Shown: positions 24,763 through 33,107 of the stretch, piece by piece
Numbering within the stretch: position 1 is the stretch's first letter
Layout: every line of letters begins with the position of its first letter
Source of the DNA: Flavisolibacter nicotianae
GTDB lineage: Bacteria > Bacteroidota > Bacteroidia > Chitinophagales > Chitinophagaceae
Assembly: GCF_003628535.1 (NCBI RefSeq)
Contig: NZ_RBCI01000004.1
Span: 558,001-622,000, forward strand
Direction of reading: 5' to 3'
DNA length: 64,000 nucleotides
Notes under the pieces: generated by a model
Told to the model about the DNA's origin: nothing
The model's input: the letters and a program-made list of their open reading frames with translations, nothing else
The model's database searches: none
Program-made: the position numbers and the translations under genes

Positions 24763-26835
24763 CTATTCTTCGCTGTTATTTTTCTTTTTGCGCTTCGACT
24801 TCTGTTTTGCTGCTGGCTTTCGCGGTCTTGGTTCGGCAGTCTTGTCTTCGCTGTCTTCGGCAAGCGGCGTCAACACCCACTCGTAATCGAGCTGGCGTTT
24901 TTCGAGGTTGGCTGCAATGACCTTGATGCGCACCCGGTCGCCCATCCGGAATCGACGGCCGCTGCGCATACCCACGAGGCTGTAGTCGCTTTCTACCAGC
25001 CGGAACTCGTCGTACTCGGCCAGCGAGGTTATGCTGACCATGCCTTCGCATTTATGTTCGATGGTTTCCACCCAAAAGCCAAACGCTGCTACACCGCTGA
25101 TAATGCCATCAAATTCATCACCCACAAAATCACGCATGTATTCCACCTGCTTGTACTTGTTGGCAGCCCGCTCGGCTTCCATCGCAGCCCTTTCGCGTTC
25201 GCTGCAATGCTTGCACTTTTGCTCCATTTTTTTATCAGGCTTCACGCTGTTTTTCAGGAGATCTTCCAGAACGCGGTGCACGAGGATGTCGGGATAGCGG
25301 CGAATGGGAGATGTAAAGTGACAATAGTTTTCAAACCCAAGGCCATAGTGCCCGATATTGTCCGTCGTATAAGCCGCTTTTGCCATCGTACGGATGCCCA
25401 GCGATTCCAGCACGTGCTGTTCGGGCTTGCCCTGGACATCCTGCAACATGGTATTAAAGGACTCGGCGATCTTCTCCGGCGTGGAGGTGTCGAACTTGTG
25501 ACCGAACTTCCGGGCGAAAGCCATGAAGGGAACCAGTTTTTCCTCTGTCGGCAGGTCGTGCACACGGTAGGGAAACGGGACAGGCTTTTTGTTGATCTCG
25601 ATTTCCGATACGTGCTGGGCGACATAGCGGTTGGCCAGCAGCATGAATTCTTCGATCAACTGGTGCGCTTCTTTGCTTTCCTTTACCACGATTCCGATCG
25701 GCTTGCCTTTTTCATCGAGCTTGAAGCGGACTTCCTGGCTGGAAAAATTGATTGCACCGGCGTCAAAACGTTTTTTCCGCAACCGTTGCGCAATATTGTT
25801 CAGGAGCATGATCTCGTCTTCGTAAATGCCGGATTCTTTTTCAATGATCTCCTGCACTTCTTCATAGGTAAACCGGTGATTGGAATGAATAACGGTTTTG
25901 CCCAGCCAGTATTTTTTTACCGCTCCCTTTGCCGTCATTTCAAAAACGGCCGAAAATGTCAGCTTGTCTTCGTGCGGACGCAGCGAGCACAGTACATTCG
26001 AAATATGTTCGGGCAACATCGGATTGACCCGGTCGGGCAGGTAAACCGAGGTTGCTTTTTTATACGCAAATTCATCCAGCGCCGTTTCGGGGTTGACATA
26101 GTGACTGACATCGGCAATGTGCACGCCAATCTCGTAATTACCGTTCTTCAGCAGACGAATCGACAGGGCATCATCGAAGTCTTTTGCGTCAACAGGGTCG
26201 ATGGTGAACGTAAGGATCTCACGGAAATCACGGCGTCGCCTGATCTCTTCCTCGCCAATCAAATCCGGAATGCGGCCGGCTTCTTCCATGGCGTCATCCG
26301 GGAACCCGATGGGAAAGCCTGCTTCCAGCAGGATCTCTTTCATCGCCATGTCATTGCTATCGTTGGCATCAAGAATGCCGACCACTTCACCGACCGGCCG
26401 TTTGCCGCCCTCGCTATCCCATGATGTCACCTTTACCACCACACGATCGCTTTCCGTAGCACCGTTGAACGATCGCTCGGGAACAAAAATATCCGGCGTT
26501 CGTTTGTCGGCCTCATTCACAAAAAATGCAAAGCCCTTGTTCATTTCCAGGTGACCGATAAATTCGGACTGCTTTCGTTCGTCCACGCCGACAATCACGC
26601 CCTGCTTGCGCCGGCCGCCGCGATCTTCTTTCAGGCGCACCCGAACGATATCGCCGTGCATGGCCGTGTTGAAGTCAGTTGGCCGCACCAGAATATCGGC
26701 CTCCTCGCCTTCCACGATCACAAAGCCCATTCCCGAGCGGGTGATTTCGAGCTTGCCGCGCAGTTCACCGGCCTTGTGTTTTGTCTCTTTCCTCCTGCCT
26801 GCCTTGTCTTTCTGCTTCGCGTTTTTTCGTCCCAT
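24763..26835 (-). CDS. rnr: Ribonuclease R
   Basis: The 690-residue exoribonuclease degrades structured RNA 3' to 5'. Two cold-shock-like OB domains (residues about 20-190) lead to the RNB catalytic domain. That domain carries FTIDPVDAKDFDDALSIRLL, with the clustered aspartates that bind magnesium, and HYGLGFENYCHFTSPIRRYP. An S1 domain (GDEFDGIISGVAAFGFWVE) and a Lys/Arg-rich tail ending KQKSKRKKKNNSEE follow. The N-terminal basic stretch MGRKNAKQKDKAGRRKE is also typical. It is the third gene in a tight run after the formyl-THF cycloligase and lpxK, beginning two bases beyond the lpxK stop. Confidence 0.95.
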   Translation of the reverse strand: MGRKNAKQKDKAGRRKETKHKAGELRGKLEITRSGMGFVIVEGEEADILVRPTDFNTAMHGDIVRVRLKEDRGGRRKQGVIVGVDERKQSEFIGHLEMNKGFAFFVNEADKRTPDIFVPERSFNGATESDRVVVKVTSWDSEGGKRPVGEVVGILDANDSNDMAMKEILLEAGFPIGFPDDAMEEAGRIPDLIGEEEIRRRRDFREILTFTIDPVDAKDFDDALSIRLLKNGNYEIGVHIADVSHYVNPETALDEFAYKKATSVYLPDRVNPMLPEHISNVLCSLRPHEDKLTFSAVFEMTAKGAVKKYWLGKTVIHSNHRFTYEEVQEIIEKESGIYEDEIMLLNNIAQRLRKKRFDAGAINFSSQEVRFKLDEKGKPIGIVVKESKEAHQLIEEFMLLANRYVAQHVSEIEINKKPVPFPYRVHDLPTEEKLVPFMAFARKFGHKFDTSTPEKIAESFNTMLQDVQGKPEQHVLESLGIRTMAKAAYTTDNIGHYGLGFENYCHFTSPIRRYPDILVHRVLEDLLKNSVKPDKKMEQKCKHCSERERAAMEAERAANKYKQVEYMRDFVGDEFDGIISGVAAFGFWVETIEHKCEGMVSITSLAEYDEFRLVESDYSLVGMRSGRRFRMGDRVRIKVIAANLEKRQLDYEWVLTPLAEDSEDKTAEPRPRKPAAKQKSKRKKKNNSEE

Positions 26836-26837
26836 GA

Positions 26838-27911
26838 TTAGATTGGATTTTTAAAATTTTCGATAAATCCTGTCACCCTCTTTAAAAAATACGGTTCTTC
26901 ATCGAACAGGAATTTATGTTCGATGGGCATCACATAAAACGGCATGCCATCGATCTCAGCGCTGAACTTCAATAACCGCATGGCGTCTTTCTCTGTTGTT
27001 AACACCAGTTTTTTCGGCGCTTCCATTTTATCAAACTTCAACCTGATATCCCGCCAGTCGTCGATGGAAAAAATATGATGATCATTGTAATGCATCATAT
27101 GGTATGTGCCCAGCCTTTCTTCCAAAAAGTTCTTGAGCGGTTTTGGATTGGCAATGCCGGTAACCAGCAGCACCTCGGTTTCTTCGTCGATGGTTACGGT
27201 GTCGTGCGATGTGATATGGTATGGAGTGCCGTAGGCGATCGTTGTAAAATAAAGGTCCTGCCCTTTTTGCGGATCGATTTCCCGTATAATGCTTTGCTTT
27301 TCTTCGGCTGAAAGATTCGCCGGGCATTTGGTTACAACGATGATGTCGGCACGCTTATACGAGCTGCGTGAGTCGCGGAGATCGCCGGTTGGCAGAAAAA
27401 AATCACGGGTAAACAGGTTGCCGTAGTCCGTCAGCAGGATATTGAGGCCGGCTTTTACGGCACGGTGCTGAAACGCATCGTCGAGGATGATGACCTGCGT
27501 TTGCGGCCTGTCGTGCAGGAGCTGCGGAATGGCCACCAGCCGTTCTTCGCCAATGGCAATGGGCACATCCGGAAACTTTTTGTAAAACTGCATGGGCTCA
27601 TCGCCGATCTCGATGGCCGTGGTATTTTCGCTGGCCAGGGCATACCCTTTGGTTTTGCGTTTATAGCCGCGACTCAGGGTGGCCACTTTGTGATGGTCTT
27701 TCAAGTGTCGCAAAAGAAGTTCCACCATTGGCGATTTGCCCGTGCCGCCTACGGATAAATTCCCCACGCCGATCAGGGGCAAACCAAACGAGGCCGATTT
27801 GAGAATGTTTTTATCGTAGAGCCAGTTACGGATCACCACAACCAAGCCGAATAGCAGGGCAAAAGGAAGGAGCAGAATGCGAAACGACTTCAGGAACCAA
27901 TTAGAAAACAT
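26838..27911 (-). CDS. lpxK: Tetraacyldisaccharide 4'-kinase
   Basis: LpxK phosphorylates the 4' position of the lipid A disaccharide at the inner face of the cytoplasmic membrane. The 357-residue protein starts with a hydrophobic anchor (LLLPFALLFGLVVVIRNWLY). It has the P-loop GVGNLSVGGTGKSPMVELLL near residue 50, TLSRGYKRKTKG, and IILDDAFQHRAVKAGLNIL with the catalytic Asp-Asp-X-His-type motif. VTGIANPKPL lies in the C-terminal lobe. This shows a lipid A-bearing outer membrane. Its start overlaps the cycloligase stop by 11 bases and its stop is two bases from rnr, so the three genes are probably one operon. Confidence 0.95.
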   Translation of the reverse strand: MFSNWFLKSFRILLLPFALLFGLVVVIRNWLYDKNILKSASFGLPLIGVGNLSVGGTGKSPMVELLLRHLKDHHKVATLSRGYKRKTKGYALASENTTAIEIGDEPMQFYKKFPDVPIAIGEERLVAIPQLLHDRPQTQVIILDDAFQHRAVKAGLNILLTDYGNLFTRDFFLPTGDLRDSRSSYKRADIIVVTKCPANLSAEEKQSIIREIDPQKGQDLYFTTIAYGTPYHITSHDTVTIDEETEVLLVTGIANPKPLKNFLEERLGTYHMMHYNDHHIFSIDDWRDIRLKFDKMEAPKKLVLTTEKDAMRLLKFSAEIDGMPFYVMPIEHKFLFDEEPYFLKRVTGFIENFKNPI

Positions 27912-28470
27912 AGACCTTTTCCGGTGTGATACAAAAATCTAAAGGTACATCAAATTCATCCGCATCATCGATCTGCGCCACCGGTGCGAAATACGACAAA
28001 CCCACTTTGAGGCAATCGGGACGGCAGCGGGAAAGATAGCGATCGTAATAACCCTTGCCAAACCCGACGCGGTTGCCCCTGACATCGCAAATCAGCATCG
28101 GCACAAGAACCAGGTCAATGTCCAGCGGATCGACGGTCGTTGCCTCCAGTGGTTCGAGAATATTGATCTCGTTGGCTTCAAAAATGGTATCGGCATGGCA
28201 GGCCATGGCCTCCATGTTCGGCACATCAATCTCCATTTTCGGGTAACAGATCTGGAGCGACGGATTACGGAAGTGCAGGTAATCGGTAACGATAAACGCA
28301 TTGACCTCGTTGCGTTCTTCCATTGGATAGAAGCTGAACACTGCATGCAGTTGGGGCGTTTCAACCGTTTGGAAATTTATGAGGATCAGGTCATCCCATT
28401 TCAACCGGTCGGTGTATGTGAGTTCGAGGCGCTTTTGGTCGTAGATTTTACGGGCTTGTTTTTTCAGCAT
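27901..28470 (-). CDS. 5-formyltetrahydrofolate cyclo-ligase
   Basis: The 189-residue enzyme converts 5-formyl-THF and ATP to 5,10-methenyl-THF. The N-terminal basic helix KKQARKIYDQKRLELT, the FYPMEERNEVN segment (ATP/folate site) and the family signature NRVGFGKGYYDRYLSRC are present. The C-terminal strand VPLDFCITPEKVYVF is also typical. It overlaps the start of lpxK by 11 bases, which implies translational coupling. The upstream 194 bases (28471-28664) hold no gene. A small GCTCC/GGAGC hairpin at 28530-28542 is seen there, but its role is uncertain. Confidence 0.92.
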   Translation of the reverse strand: MLKKQARKIYDQKRLELTYTDRLKWDDLILINFQTVETPQLHAVFSFYPMEERNEVNAFIVTDYLHFRNPSLQICYPKMEIDVPNMEAMACHADTIFEANEINILEPLEATTVDPLDIDLVLVPMLICDVRGNRVGFGKGYYDRYLSRCRPDCLKVGLSYFAPVAQIDDADEFDVPLDFCITPEKVYVF

Positions 28471-28664
28471 GGGCGAATGGAATTAAGCTAGGGTGATTTT
28501 CGAAATAACGTTTCTTGCCGATTGAACAGGCTCCTTCGGAGCAAACTTTTTCTTTGTACAAACTATACCTTACCTGATCGTCTTGCCGAACACTGACGTG
28601 TGAACCTTCCCCAGGATCAACGCCACAGGTGATGACAACAGCGCTGCAGCTTGTTTCATAAAAA

Positions 28665-29219
28665 CTACGCCTCCCCTTTCGCCGGCATTTCGAAAATGGA
28701 AAAAACGGTGGTGCCGTAGTTTTTTTCCCGCAGGAAATACGGGTAGGTTTGATAGCTGTTGCGGGGCGTGTGTTCCAGGATAAACCACCCGCCTTCGTTG
28801 AGCAGGGCGTTTTCAAAAATGCGCTTGGGAATATCATCAATCGTCGTCAGGGCATAAGGCGGACCGGCGAAAATGAAATCATATTTTTCGTGGCAGGTGT
28901 CCATAAACCGAAACACATCCGACTTCACCACTTTGATTTGTGACAAACCCAGGTCGGCCGCCGTCTTTTTGATGAAGGCAAACATCTGGGTGTCTTTTTC
29001 CACCACGGTGAGGTCGCTGGCGCCCCGTGATGCCAATTCATAACTGATGCTACCTGTGCCGCCAAAAAGGTCAAGGCTTTTGAGACCTTCGAAATCAAGA
29101 TTGTTCTGCAGGATGTTGAACAGTCCTTCCTTGGCGATGTCGGTGGTGGGTCTTGTGTACGGCATTTGGGTCGGCGGGTTGATGCGGCGGCCACCGAGCT
29201 TTCCACTTATGATACGCAT
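28665..29219 (-). CDS. rsmD: 16S rRNA (guanine-N2)-methyltransferase RsmD family, variant motif
   Basis: The 184-residue protein matches RsmD, which methylates G966 of 16S rRNA. The N terminus MRIISGKLGGRRI is characteristic, followed by TRPTTDIAKEGLFNIL and the SAM-binding SLDLFGGTGSISYELASRGA. The usual catalytic motif (D/N)PPY instead reads FIFAGPPYAL, with G119 where Asp or Asn is expected (codon GGT at 28865-28863). A single base change from GAT would produce this. It either reduces activity or marks a lineage variant. The gene overlaps the DUF3822 gene by 13 bases, an arrangement I associate with this pair in Bacteroidota. Confidence 0.88.
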   Translation of the reverse strand: MRIISGKLGGRRINPPTQMPYTRPTTDIAKEGLFNILQNNLDFEGLKSLDLFGGTGSISYELASRGASDLTVVEKDTQMFAFIKKTAADLGLSQIKVVKSDVFRFMDTCHEKYDFIFAGPPYALTTIDDIPKRIFENALLNEGGWFILEHTPRNSYQTYPYFLREKNYGTTVFSIFEMPAKGEA

Positions 29220-30028
29220 GCAGCCAGGTTATAGATTGACGTAAAAAAATAATGCGGATGCGGGCTCGACGGCAGGCCAATCTCAGGCTGCCCTGCAAAG
29301 AGAATCTGCGTGAAATATTGTTGCACGTCGGTAAAAAGATTTGAGTCTTTTTCAACCAGTCCCGAAAGGATGATCACCACCTCCTGCTGCGAAAGCCCGA
29401 ACTCGTAACAGATCTTGAGCAGGTAATAGATCACATCCAGCGGAGTTTTGTAGGCATAGGTTTGCGCCAGGTGAACGTGCATGTCTTTTTTCAACAATAC
29501 ACGGATGTATTGTTCCGAAAAATGTACCGAAAGCTGTGCATCGGCTACAACATCATTGGGGACACGGATGGCCGGGGTATAGCAGTGCACATAGCGCACC
29601 GAAGAAAACGATTCTTCCAGTGACGCATATACCGAATCCGGCAGCGAATAAGCGTTGACCATTTGCCATTCGGGCAGGAGATCGTGGAAATATTTTTGCG
29701 CTGGTTGTTCGTAAATAACATCAAGTGCCGTGTAATCGCTGGTAAAGTATTTGTGCGGAAACAGCAGCGCCTGCGGAAAAGCAGAACAGACCACGACATC
29801 ATTGAATGTATTTCCTTTTAAGGACTGCAGCAACTCTTTTACCTGGTTGTCCAACTGAAATTCGTCGGTGGCCGAAACAAAGATCCTGTCGATCGTCTTT
29901 GTTGGCCGGTGCAAAAACGCATAACAGCAACACTCCCTTCCAATCTCCAGCAGCAAAGTGTGTTCGCCGCTGGCTTTTCGTTCCGATCCAATATCGAATA
30001 GCGTTTTCAAATTGCAGGTTTTTTGCAA
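29207..30028 (-). CDS. DUF3822 family protein
   Basis: The 273-residue protein matches DUF3822, a family with an actin/ASKHA-like appearance found beside rsmD in Bacteroidota. Visible blocks are SGEHTLLLEIGRECCCYAFL, DVVVCSAFPQALLFPHKYF, HCYTPAIRVPNDVVADAQLS and YYLLKICYEFGLSQQEVVII. It has no signal peptide. No ATG is available at the right place, so the start is probably the TTG at 30028. The AUG codons just upstream are in another frame. Its 3' end overlaps rsmD. The function of the family is not established. Confidence 0.78.
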   Translation of the reverse strand: MQKTCNLKTLFDIGSERKASGEHTLLLEIGRECCCYAFLHRPTKTIDRIFVSATDEFQLDNQVKELLQSLKGNTFNDVVVCSAFPQALLFPHKYFTSDYTALDVIYEQPAQKYFHDLLPEWQMVNAYSLPDSVYASLEESFSSVRYVHCYTPAIRVPNDVVADAQLSVHFSEQYIRVLLKKDMHVHLAQTYAYKTPLDVIYYLLKICYEFGLSQQEVVIILSGLVEKDSNLFTDVQQYFTQILFAGQPEIGLPSSPHPHYFFTSIYNLAACVS

Positions 30029-30076
30029 AGTAAGCCATTTCGATACACAAAAAAGACAGTAGCTTGTGCCCTTTTC

Positions 30077-31423
30077 ATGGCACCTGCATTACAGGTCGGA
30101 ACATCCTACCGGCAAATCCTGAAGATCGCTTTGCCCATTTCGCTGGCCCTGCTGGTGCCACAGATGAACTTTGTCACCAATGCGATTTTTCTGGGTCACC
30201 TGAGCGAAGAAGCACTGGCCACTGCCAGTCTTACCGGCGTCTATTACCTTGTCTTCAGCGGCATTGGCTTTGGCCTTAACAACGGCCTGCAGGCTTATAT
30301 CTCACGACGTGCCGGTGAAAACAAACCGCAGGAAATCGGCGTTATTTTCCAGCAGGGAATATTTATTGCGATGGGCATCGGCGCACTGGGCATCCTGCTG
30401 ACCTACCTGGTTGCACCGCTTGTTTTCCGTTCGACCATTCATTCGCCGAAGGTTTACCAAGACGCTCTTTCTTTTTTGCGGATTCGAATCTGGGGACTGC
30501 CTTTTTTGTTTATTTACCAAATGCGCAATGCCCTGCTGGTGGGCATCAACCGGAGTAATTTACTGGTTGCCGGAACGGCCGCCGAAGCGGTTGCCAACGT
30601 GTTTTTTGATTACTCCTTCATATTTGGGCATTTTGGCTTGCCAAAGCTGGGATTCAACGGCGCTGCCTATGCGTCGGTGATCGCCGAATTCACCGGGATG
30701 TTCGTCCTCTTCCTGGTGGTTCGGGCAAAAGGTATCAGCCGGCAGTTTTCGCTTTTTCACCGGTTTGCTTACAACAAAGAGATCACATGGCGCATCCTGG
30801 TTCTTTCCGGTCCGCTGATCTTCCAAATGGTCATCAGCATCGGGAGCTGGTTTTTCTTTTATGTACTCATCGAGCATCATGGCCAAACAAGCCTTGCCAT
30901 TTCCAATACTATGCGCAATGTGTTTGGCTTTTTCGGTGTGTTCAACTGGGCGTTTGCGTCGGCGGCCAATACGATGGTGAGCAACATCATCGGGCAGGGT
31001 AAAAAAGAAGAAGTCTCTCGCCTCATTACGAAGATCATGACCATCAGCATGGCGATCTCCCTGGTCGTCTGCATGTTGCTGAACCTCTTTCCCCGCCTGT
31101 ATTTTTCCGTATTCGGCCAGGGAGAAAATTTTGCCGAAGAAGGCACGCCGACACTGCGTATCGTGGCGGCCGCGCTGGTTCTTTGTTCGGCGGCTGTCGT
31201 ATGGCTCAATTCCGTAACCGGCACCGGCAGAAGCAAGATCACCTTTACCATCGAGCTCGTGGCAATCGTTTTTTATTGCACTTATGTTTATGTTATTCTG
31301 GAAGTGAAAAAGCTCCCGATTGCCTGGGGATGGGCATCCGAACTACTTTACTGGACAGTCATTTTCACGCTGTCATTTTCCTATATGCAACGGGGGAAAT
31401 GGAAGAAGCAGGTGGAAATTTAA
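30077..31423 (+). CDS. MATE-family multidrug/toxin exporter
   Basis: The 448-residue protein has twelve hydrophobic segments in two halves, as in MATE transporters that use Na+ or H+ gradients. The first helices read ILKIALPISLALLVPQMNFV and ATASLTGVYYLVFSGIGFGL. The second half begins near LSGPLIFQMVISIGSWFFFY. No substrate can be inferred. I chose the ATG at 30077 because the upstream 18 codons are hydrophilic and overlap the divergent DUF3822 start region. The gene ends with a positively charged tail (MQRGKWKKQVE). Confidence 0.9.
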   Translation: MAPALQVGTSYRQILKIALPISLALLVPQMNFVTNAIFLGHLSEEALATASLTGVYYLVFSGIGFGLNNGLQAYISRRAGENKPQEIGVIFQQGIFIAMGIGALGILLTYLVAPLVFRSTIHSPKVYQDALSFLRIRIWGLPFLFIYQMRNALLVGINRSNLLVAGTAAEAVANVFFDYSFIFGHFGLPKLGFNGAAYASVIAEFTGMFVLFLVVRAKGISRQFSLFHRFAYNKEITWRILVLSGPLIFQMVISIGSWFFFYVLIEHHGQTSLAISNTMRNVFGFFGVFNWAFASAANTMVSNIIGQGKKEEVSRLITKIMTISMAISLVVCMLLNLFPRLYFSVFGQGENFAEEGTPTLRIVAAALVLCSAAVVWLNSVTGTGRSKITFTIELVAIVFYCTYVYVILEVKKLPIAWGWASELLYWTVIFTLSFSYMQRGKWKKQVEI

Positions 31424-31549
31424 CCCCTGTCGCTTTCGGGGAATTTGCTTTTGGCAGGCGGCAGCTTGCAGATGACGGATGATAGATAACCGTTGGGTAC
31501 GCGTTTTCCAAATAGCTGCTGCGCTTTTTTATGCAAAACAACGGCCGGA

Positions 31550-31924
31550 TTAGTCTTTTGCTTTATATATCCTGTTGTAGGTTACTGAAACAGAACCTGT
31601 GAAGGAAGCGATGGGTGGATTGCATTTCGTGATTTGTATGCTGATCCTCCTTACCGAAGAAAACGTTTGCTTGATGGTGGCGGCAATTTCCATTGCCAGG
31701 CTTTCCAGTAATTCGTTCCGTACGGCAAACAGGTCTTTTACCAGGCGGTAAACTTCCGCGTAGTTGACCGTTTGTTCAATTGAGGTCAGCTTGCTCTTTG
31801 GTGCTTTCACCTCGAGTGCAATGTTGACTTCAAATTCATTGCCCAACTGCGCTTCTTCCGCATACAGGCCATGCGGCGCATAAAAACGAAGGTTGTTGAG
31901 TTGTATGGTGAACGTGGACGTCAT
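31550..31924 (-). CDS. folB: Dihydroneopterin aldolase
   Basis: FolB converts 7,8-dihydroneopterin to 6-hydroxymethyl-dihydropterin and glycolaldehyde in folate synthesis. The 124-residue chain has RFYAPHGLYAEEAQLGNEFE, with the active-site Glu after the HG turn. TVNYAEVYRLVKDL and LLESLAMEIAATI follow, then the lysine in QITKCNPPIASF. Length is normal. It stands alone, with no other folate gene next to it, though the formyl-THF cycloligase is 3.1 kb away. The upstream region contains an inverted repeat. Confidence 0.92.
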   Translation of the reverse strand: MTSTFTIQLNNLRFYAPHGLYAEEAQLGNEFEVNIALEVKAPKSKLTSIEQTVNYAEVYRLVKDLFAVRNELLESLAMEIAATIKQTFSSVRRISIQITKCNPPIASFTGSVSVTYNRIYKAKD

Positions 31925-31939
31925 GCTGTGAATAGTGAA

Positions 31940-32021
31940 TGGTGAATCGGCAATAATGGAAGCTGGCCCAAATTTGCCAATTGCTTTTGTCGAATGCCCT
32001 GTGGCAATGGCCGATTCACCA
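31940..32021. repeat. Intergenic inverted repeat, 12-bp arms
   Basis: TGGTGAATCGGC at 31940-31951 is exactly mirrored by GCCGATTCACCA at 32010-32021. The first arm is the end of a small tandem run, GTGAATAGTGAATGGTGAAT. The element fills the gap between trxB and folB and has no T run. It looks like a dispersed intergenic repeat rather than a terminator. Confidence 0.6.
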
Positions 32022-32026
32022 CAGGA

Positions 32027-32971
32027 TTATAGTCCGAGGGCCGACAGGTATCGTTCGGCGTCGAGGGCGGCCATACAGCCGCTGCCCGCTGCCGTTACCG
32101 CCTGGCGGTAAATTTTATCCTGCACATCGCCGGCCGCAAACACGCCTTCAATATTGGTTTTTGCGGTACCCGCCTGCGTGATGAGGTACCCCGCTTCGTC
32201 CATGTCGAGCCAGCCTTTGAAAATATCCGAGTTGGGATTGTGGCCAATGGCGACAAAAAATCCTTTGATGGGAATCTCCTGCGTTTCGCCGGAAACATGG
32301 TTTTTAATGCGCATTCCATCCACCGTCTTTTCACCAAGGATTTCGTCGGTTTCCGTGTTCCAGTAGATTTTGATATTCGGCGTGTTTTTCACTCTATCCT
32401 GCATCACCTTGGATGCACGCATTTCGTCGCGACGCACCAGCATATGAACCGTCGAACAAAGTTTCGATAAATACAGGGCTTCTTCGGCTGCCGTATCGCC
32501 TGCACCGACAATCGCTACTTCTTTACCACGGAAGAAAAAGCCATCGCACACCGCGCAGGCACTGACGCCGTACCCGTTCAGGCGTTGCTCGCTTTCGATG
32601 TTCAGCCATTTGGCCGAAGCACCGGTGGCAATGATCACCGCATCGGCCTCAATCAATTTTTCTTCGTCGATCCAAACCTTGTATGGCTTTTGCGAGAAAT
32701 CCACTTTCGTGGCAAGGCCGTAACGGAGATCGGCTCCCATGCGTTGCGCCTGCTTTTCAAAATGGATCATGAGTTCAGGTCCCTGGATGCCTTCGGGGAA
32801 ACCAGGATAGTTTTCTACCTCTGTCGTGATCGTCAGTTGCCCGCCGGGTTGAATTCCCTGGTAGAGCATGGGTTTCAGGTTGGCCCGTGCCGCATAGATT
32901 GCGGCTGTGTAACCAGCCGGTCCTGAACCTATAATGAGTAAATGCGTTTTTTCGGCAAGTTGCTTATCCAT
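32027..32971 (-). CDS. trxB: Thioredoxin-disulfide reductase
   Basis: The 314-residue flavoenzyme reduces thioredoxin with NADPH. It has the FAD loop LLIIGSGPAGYTAAIYAARA, the redox-active SACAVCDGFFFRG (CxxC), the NADPH loop AIVGAGDTAAEEALYLSKL and the C-terminal FAD motif VFAAGDVQDKIYRQAVTAAG. Length fits the low-molecular-weight type. In this window it can support MsrC (13585-14058), which depends on thioredoxin. The gene is followed by the repeat-bearing gap before folB. Confidence 0.95.
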   Translation of the reverse strand: MDKQLAEKTHLLIIGSGPAGYTAAIYAARANLKPMLYQGIQPGGQLTITTEVENYPGFPEGIQGPELMIHFEKQAQRMGADLRYGLATKVDFSQKPYKVWIDEEKLIEADAVIIATGASAKWLNIESEQRLNGYGVSACAVCDGFFFRGKEVAIVGAGDTAAEEALYLSKLCSTVHMLVRRDEMRASKVMQDRVKNTPNIKIYWNTETDEILGEKTVDGMRIKNHVSGETQEIPIKGFFVAIGHNPNSDIFKGWLDMDEAGYLITQAGTAKTNIEGVFAAGDVQDKIYRQAVTAAGSGCMAALDAERYLSALGL

Positions 32972-33107
32972 AATTAATCGGCAAAAATAACGGGAAAAAA
33001 GGTACGGTCAACAGTTACACCATGTCCACCGGTAGTCTCTTGCAGTAAGGCCTGGCACAAACAAAAGAAACGGATGCAATAACGGCAGGTGCTGTAAAAC
33101 GCCAGGC

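Noticed and set aside
24703-26424. Long plus-strand open frame (573 codons) across the rnr gene
   Set aside because: It lies entirely antisense to ribonuclease R, whose motifs are unmistakable. The frame is a by-product of codon bias and has no family match in its translation.
28448-28840. Minus-strand frame between the cycloligase and rsmD
   Set aside because: It overlaps rsmD in another frame and its N-terminal part is just rsmD sequence shifted; only the 194-base gap is free and shows no coding features.
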